From an uncultured Eubacteriales bacterium (GTDB lineage Bacteria; Bacillota; Clostridia; Christensenellales; CAG-138), in NCBI GenBank assembly GCA_900547135.1, contig URFJ01000081.1:1-8887 (forward strand): a stretch of 8,887 bases of DNA. Direction: 5' to 3'. Positions 7,395 to 8,887 of the stretch are shown in pieces. How positions within the stretch are numbered: the first letter of the stretch is position 1; each line of letters starts with the position of its first letter. The position numbers were made by a program, and so were the translations under genes. Below the pieces are notes generated by a model. That model saw only the letters and a list, made by a program, of their open reading frames with translations, did no database searches and had not been told where the DNA came from.

Positions 7395-7492
7395 CTATGT
7401 TATCCTCCTTATGGATGTTTTGCTTTGGATAGAATAAATACCGGGGCGCCCAGCGGCATGCCGCCATGCGTCCTCCGGATGCTTTTTCAAGT
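7395..7492 (-). promoter_or_regulatory. GC-rich structured 5' leader of greA-lysS with small upstream ORF
   Basis: The transcript from the promoter at 7499-7527 would have a leader of roughly 95-100 bases. On the minus strand it opens with a small GCTTT / AAAGC hairpin near the predicted transcript start. A GC-rich block (about 7441-7480) follows, with the perfect 12-bp palindrome GCGGCATGCCGC at 7453-7464 and the flanking GGCGCC. An ATG at 7467 sits four bases after GGAGG and opens a 38-codon frame that ends at TGA 7351, overlapping the greA start out of frame. Whether the fold or the small ORF regulates greA is unknown. I recognise no named riboswitch and no T-box core. Confidence 0.35.
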
Positions 7493-7498
7493 AAAGCT

Positions 7499-7527
7499 AT
7501 TATATGTAACAGCCGTGCCCGTGTCAA
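7499..7527 (-). promoter_or_regulatory. Consensus sigma-A promoter for greA-lysS
   Basis: On the minus strand a perfect -35 box TTGACA (7527-7522) and a perfect -10 box TATAAT (7504-7499) are separated by exactly 17 bases. This is the full vegetative sigma-70/sigma-A consensus. It lies between the dus stop and the greA start, facing greA. Transcription should begin near 7490-7493. Confidence 0.88.
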
Positions 7528-7585
7528 GGAAAACGACGATTATAGCGCCATTCGTTTGCGCCCAGGCAGAGGACCCAGGCTAATG

Positions 7586-8539
7586 TCATGACGCTACGCA
7601 GCTTAGGAGAACCCGTTCAAGCTCCTCAATGCTTGAGCAGGCGTTTACCAGCTTCCTCAGCTCGGAGGCGCCGCGCATTCCTTTGATATACCATACAATA
7701 TGCTTTCGCAGCTGTATTATGCTGCGCTCTCCCTTAATACCCACATGCCGTTTAGCGTGCCTTATCGCTACATGTATTCTCTCCTCAGGCGTGGGTGGAG
7801 TATACGGCCTTTTTAAAAGCCCTGACTTTATTTCTTTAAATATAAACGGATTGCCTAAAGCTCCGCGCGCTACCATGATGCCGTCGCATCCCGTAGTTTC
7901 GCGCATCGTCAAAGCATCTTGTGCGCAAAACACATCCCCGTTACCGATTACAGGTATATTTACGGCACTTTTGACTGAAGCGATTATGTCCCAATCGGCT
8001 TTGCCCGAATACAGCTGTTCCCGGGTCCTGCCATGTATTGTAAGCGCGTATGCGCCGCTTTGCTCAGCCATTTTGGCAAACTCCACGGCGTTTATGGAAT
8101 CGCTGTCCCATCCCTTTCTAAACTTAACGGTTATTGGTACATCAGCCGCACGCTTAACGCTATCGATGATTCTGGCAGCCAGCAGGGGCCGCCGCATCAG
8201 TGCGCAACCCTCGCCATTTTTAACTATTTTATGCGCCGGACAGCCCATATTTAAGTCTATCAGGGCGATTCTGCCGTGGTATTCGCTGCACACAGCCTTG
8301 GCCATGGCGGCCATTATTTCCGGATCGCTTCCAAAAAGCTGAATTCCGCACGGCGTTTCAAGATCGGAAAGCGCCAGAAGGCCGCGGGTGTTTTTACTAT
8401 CGTAAAACAGTCCTTTTGCGCTTACCATTTCGGTATAAGTAAAATCAGCCCCTAACTCGGCGCTGAGTTCACGAAAAGGCAAATCTGTAATGCCTGCCAT
8501 TGGAGCAAGCAATATGGGAAACCGATTAAAGTCTATCAT
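7586..8539 (-). CDS. dus: tRNA-dihydrouridine synthase (Dus family, DusB-like)
   Basis: This FMN- and NADPH-dependent enzyme reduces uridine to dihydrouridine in tRNA. The flavin TIM-barrel shows ILLAPMAGITDLPFR near the start. NMGCPAHKIVKNGEGCALM follows, with catalytic Cys100 (numbered from this ATG). Then come VKFRKGWD with K139, IHGRTREQLYSGKADWD with H169, and the FMN-phosphate loops GNGDV (199) and ARGALGNPFIF (224). A small helical tRNA-binding domain ends the protein. From this ATG it is 317 residues, typical for the family, and MIDFNRFPILLAPMAG matches the usual N-terminus. The frame is open further up to a TTG at 8614 that overlaps the preceding gene's stop (TTGA) and has a GGCGGAG upstream. 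That would add 25 residues unlike the family. The ATG itself has no clear Shine-Dalgarno sequence, so the start is unsettled. Confidence 0.94.
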   Translation of the reverse strand: MIDFNRFPILLAPMAGITDLPFRELSAELGADFTYTEMVSAKGLFYDSKNTRGLLALSDLETPCGIQLFGSDPEIMAAMAKAVCSEYHGRIALIDLNMGCPAHKIVKNGEGCALMRRPLLAARIIDSVKRAADVPITVKFRKGWDSDSINAVEFAKMAEQSGAYALTIHGRTREQLYSGKADWDIIASVKSAVNIPVIGNGDVFCAQDALTMRETTGCDGIMVARGALGNPFIFKEIKSGLLKRPYTPPTPEERIHVAIRHAKRHVGIKGERSIIQLRKHIVWYIKGMRGASELRKLVNACSSIEELERVLLSCVAS

Positions 8540-8610
8540 GGTATATACTGCGTGTTGTTGTCTTATTAATCCCGTTTTGTCAAACGCTTTGTAACGGTTT
8601 GCATAGGGCG

Positions 8611-8887
8611 TCAATCATTAGTCGCTCCGCCGCTCTCGTACTCTTCTCCAAGCATGCTCAGATCAGGGGTTGGCTTTTCATCAACAGGAGGGTTCTCCTC
8701 AATTGTCTTGATTCCGGTGACTAGCCAGCGGTCGTCGATGTACTCGAGCGTGAACTCATATCTGGCGTCAACCCATTTAGGCGGACTTTCCCTGCTGTCG
8801 CCGCTTTCCTTGCTGGTACCAGATATAGAAGGAATCCTTTCCAGTATGGTCATAGACCCCTTATTAGACCATGGCAACACGAATACG
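8611..8887 (-). CDS. Hypothetical protein, C-terminal fragment cut by window edge
   Basis: The frame is open to the right edge, so only the last 92 or so codons are present and the gene starts outside the window. A GTG at 8880 gives an apparent start but has no support. The readable part includes DARYEFTLEYIDDRWLVTGI, an alternating strand pattern ending in W-L-V-T-G-I. This resembles the last strands of NTF2-like or small lipoprotein domains, a weak, inferred likeness. The tail is acidic and proline-rich (EENPPVDEKPTPDLS, EEYESGG), probably disordered. Its TGA stop overlaps an alternative TTG start of dus, and only 71 bp separate it from the dus ATG, so the two may be co-transcribed. Product not identified. 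Confidence 0.6.
   Translation of the reverse strand, partial: VFVLPWSNKGSMTILERIPSISGTSKESGDSRESPPKWVDARYEFTLEYIDDRWLVTGIKTIEENPPVDEKPTPDLSMLGEEYESGGATND

Noticed and set aside
6742..7437. Plus-strand frame of 231 codons over greA and the lysS start, serine- and leucine-rich
   Set aside because: It is the antisense reading of greA; its low-complexity serine content follows from the complementary codons. greA itself is unmistakable.
7395..7527. T-box or amino-acid-responsive leader controlling lysS
   Set aside because: No T-box core sequence and no specifier-type stem were found, and the leader is short and lies before greA rather than lysS.
7528..7585. Terminator for dus ahead of the greA promoter
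   Set aside because: Only a 6-bp AAACGA / TCGTTT repeat with a 15-base loop and a short T run is visible on the minus strand, overlapping the promoter region; too weak to call.
1..8887. CRISPR array, tRNA, rRNA, insertion sequence or phage genes
   Set aside because: Scanned by eye on both strands; no regular direct repeats, no tRNA-like cloverleaf, and no transposase or integrase motifs were seen.

Overview
The window appears to join DNA from two different bacterial lineages. Bases 1 to about 2,740 look like Bacteroidetes (order Bacteroidales, Bacteroides/Parabacteroides-like): a membrane sensor histidine kinase and a pentaheme cytochrome c nitrite reductase (NrfA) whose sequence closely resembles gut Bacteroidales NrfA. 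Bases from about 2,790 to the end look like an anaerobic clostridial Firmicute of medium GC: a DUF255/YyaL-type protein, then lysS, greA and a tRNA-dihydrouridine synthase, with GGAGG-type ribosome binding sites and a textbook sigma-A promoter. The lineage calls rest on recognition of protein families and translation signals, because no database search was possible.

Layout. The kinase (plus strand, cut by the left edge) and nrfA (minus strand) converge and share the four bases of their stop codons. Between nrfA and the DUF255 gene is a short AT-rich divergent spacer of about 50 bp, where the lineage change falls. The DUF255 gene (plus strand) ends before a good hairpin-and-T-run terminator. 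A gene-poor stretch of about 530 bp follows. It holds that terminator, a 12-codon ORF with a perfect Shine-Dalgarno sequence, a possibly decayed reading frame, and the terminator-like hairpin of lysS. The rest is a minus-strand housekeeping block read right to left: the end of an unidentified gene, dus, a strong promoter with a structured leader, greA, and lysS.

How the genes relate. NrfA reduces nitrite to ammonium in the periplasm; the kinase is a separate signalling gene with no visible link to it. greA and lysS, 29 bp apart behind one promoter, form a transcription/translation operon, a pairing common in Firmicutes. dus modifies tRNA and lies just upstream. The DUF255 protein has no established role in bacteria.

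I see no CRISPR array, transposase, phage gene, tRNA, rRNA or defence system. The observation most worth checking is the junction near 2,741-2,815, which is probably a chimeric assembly or, less likely, a real horizontal acquisition. I found no convincing novel system.
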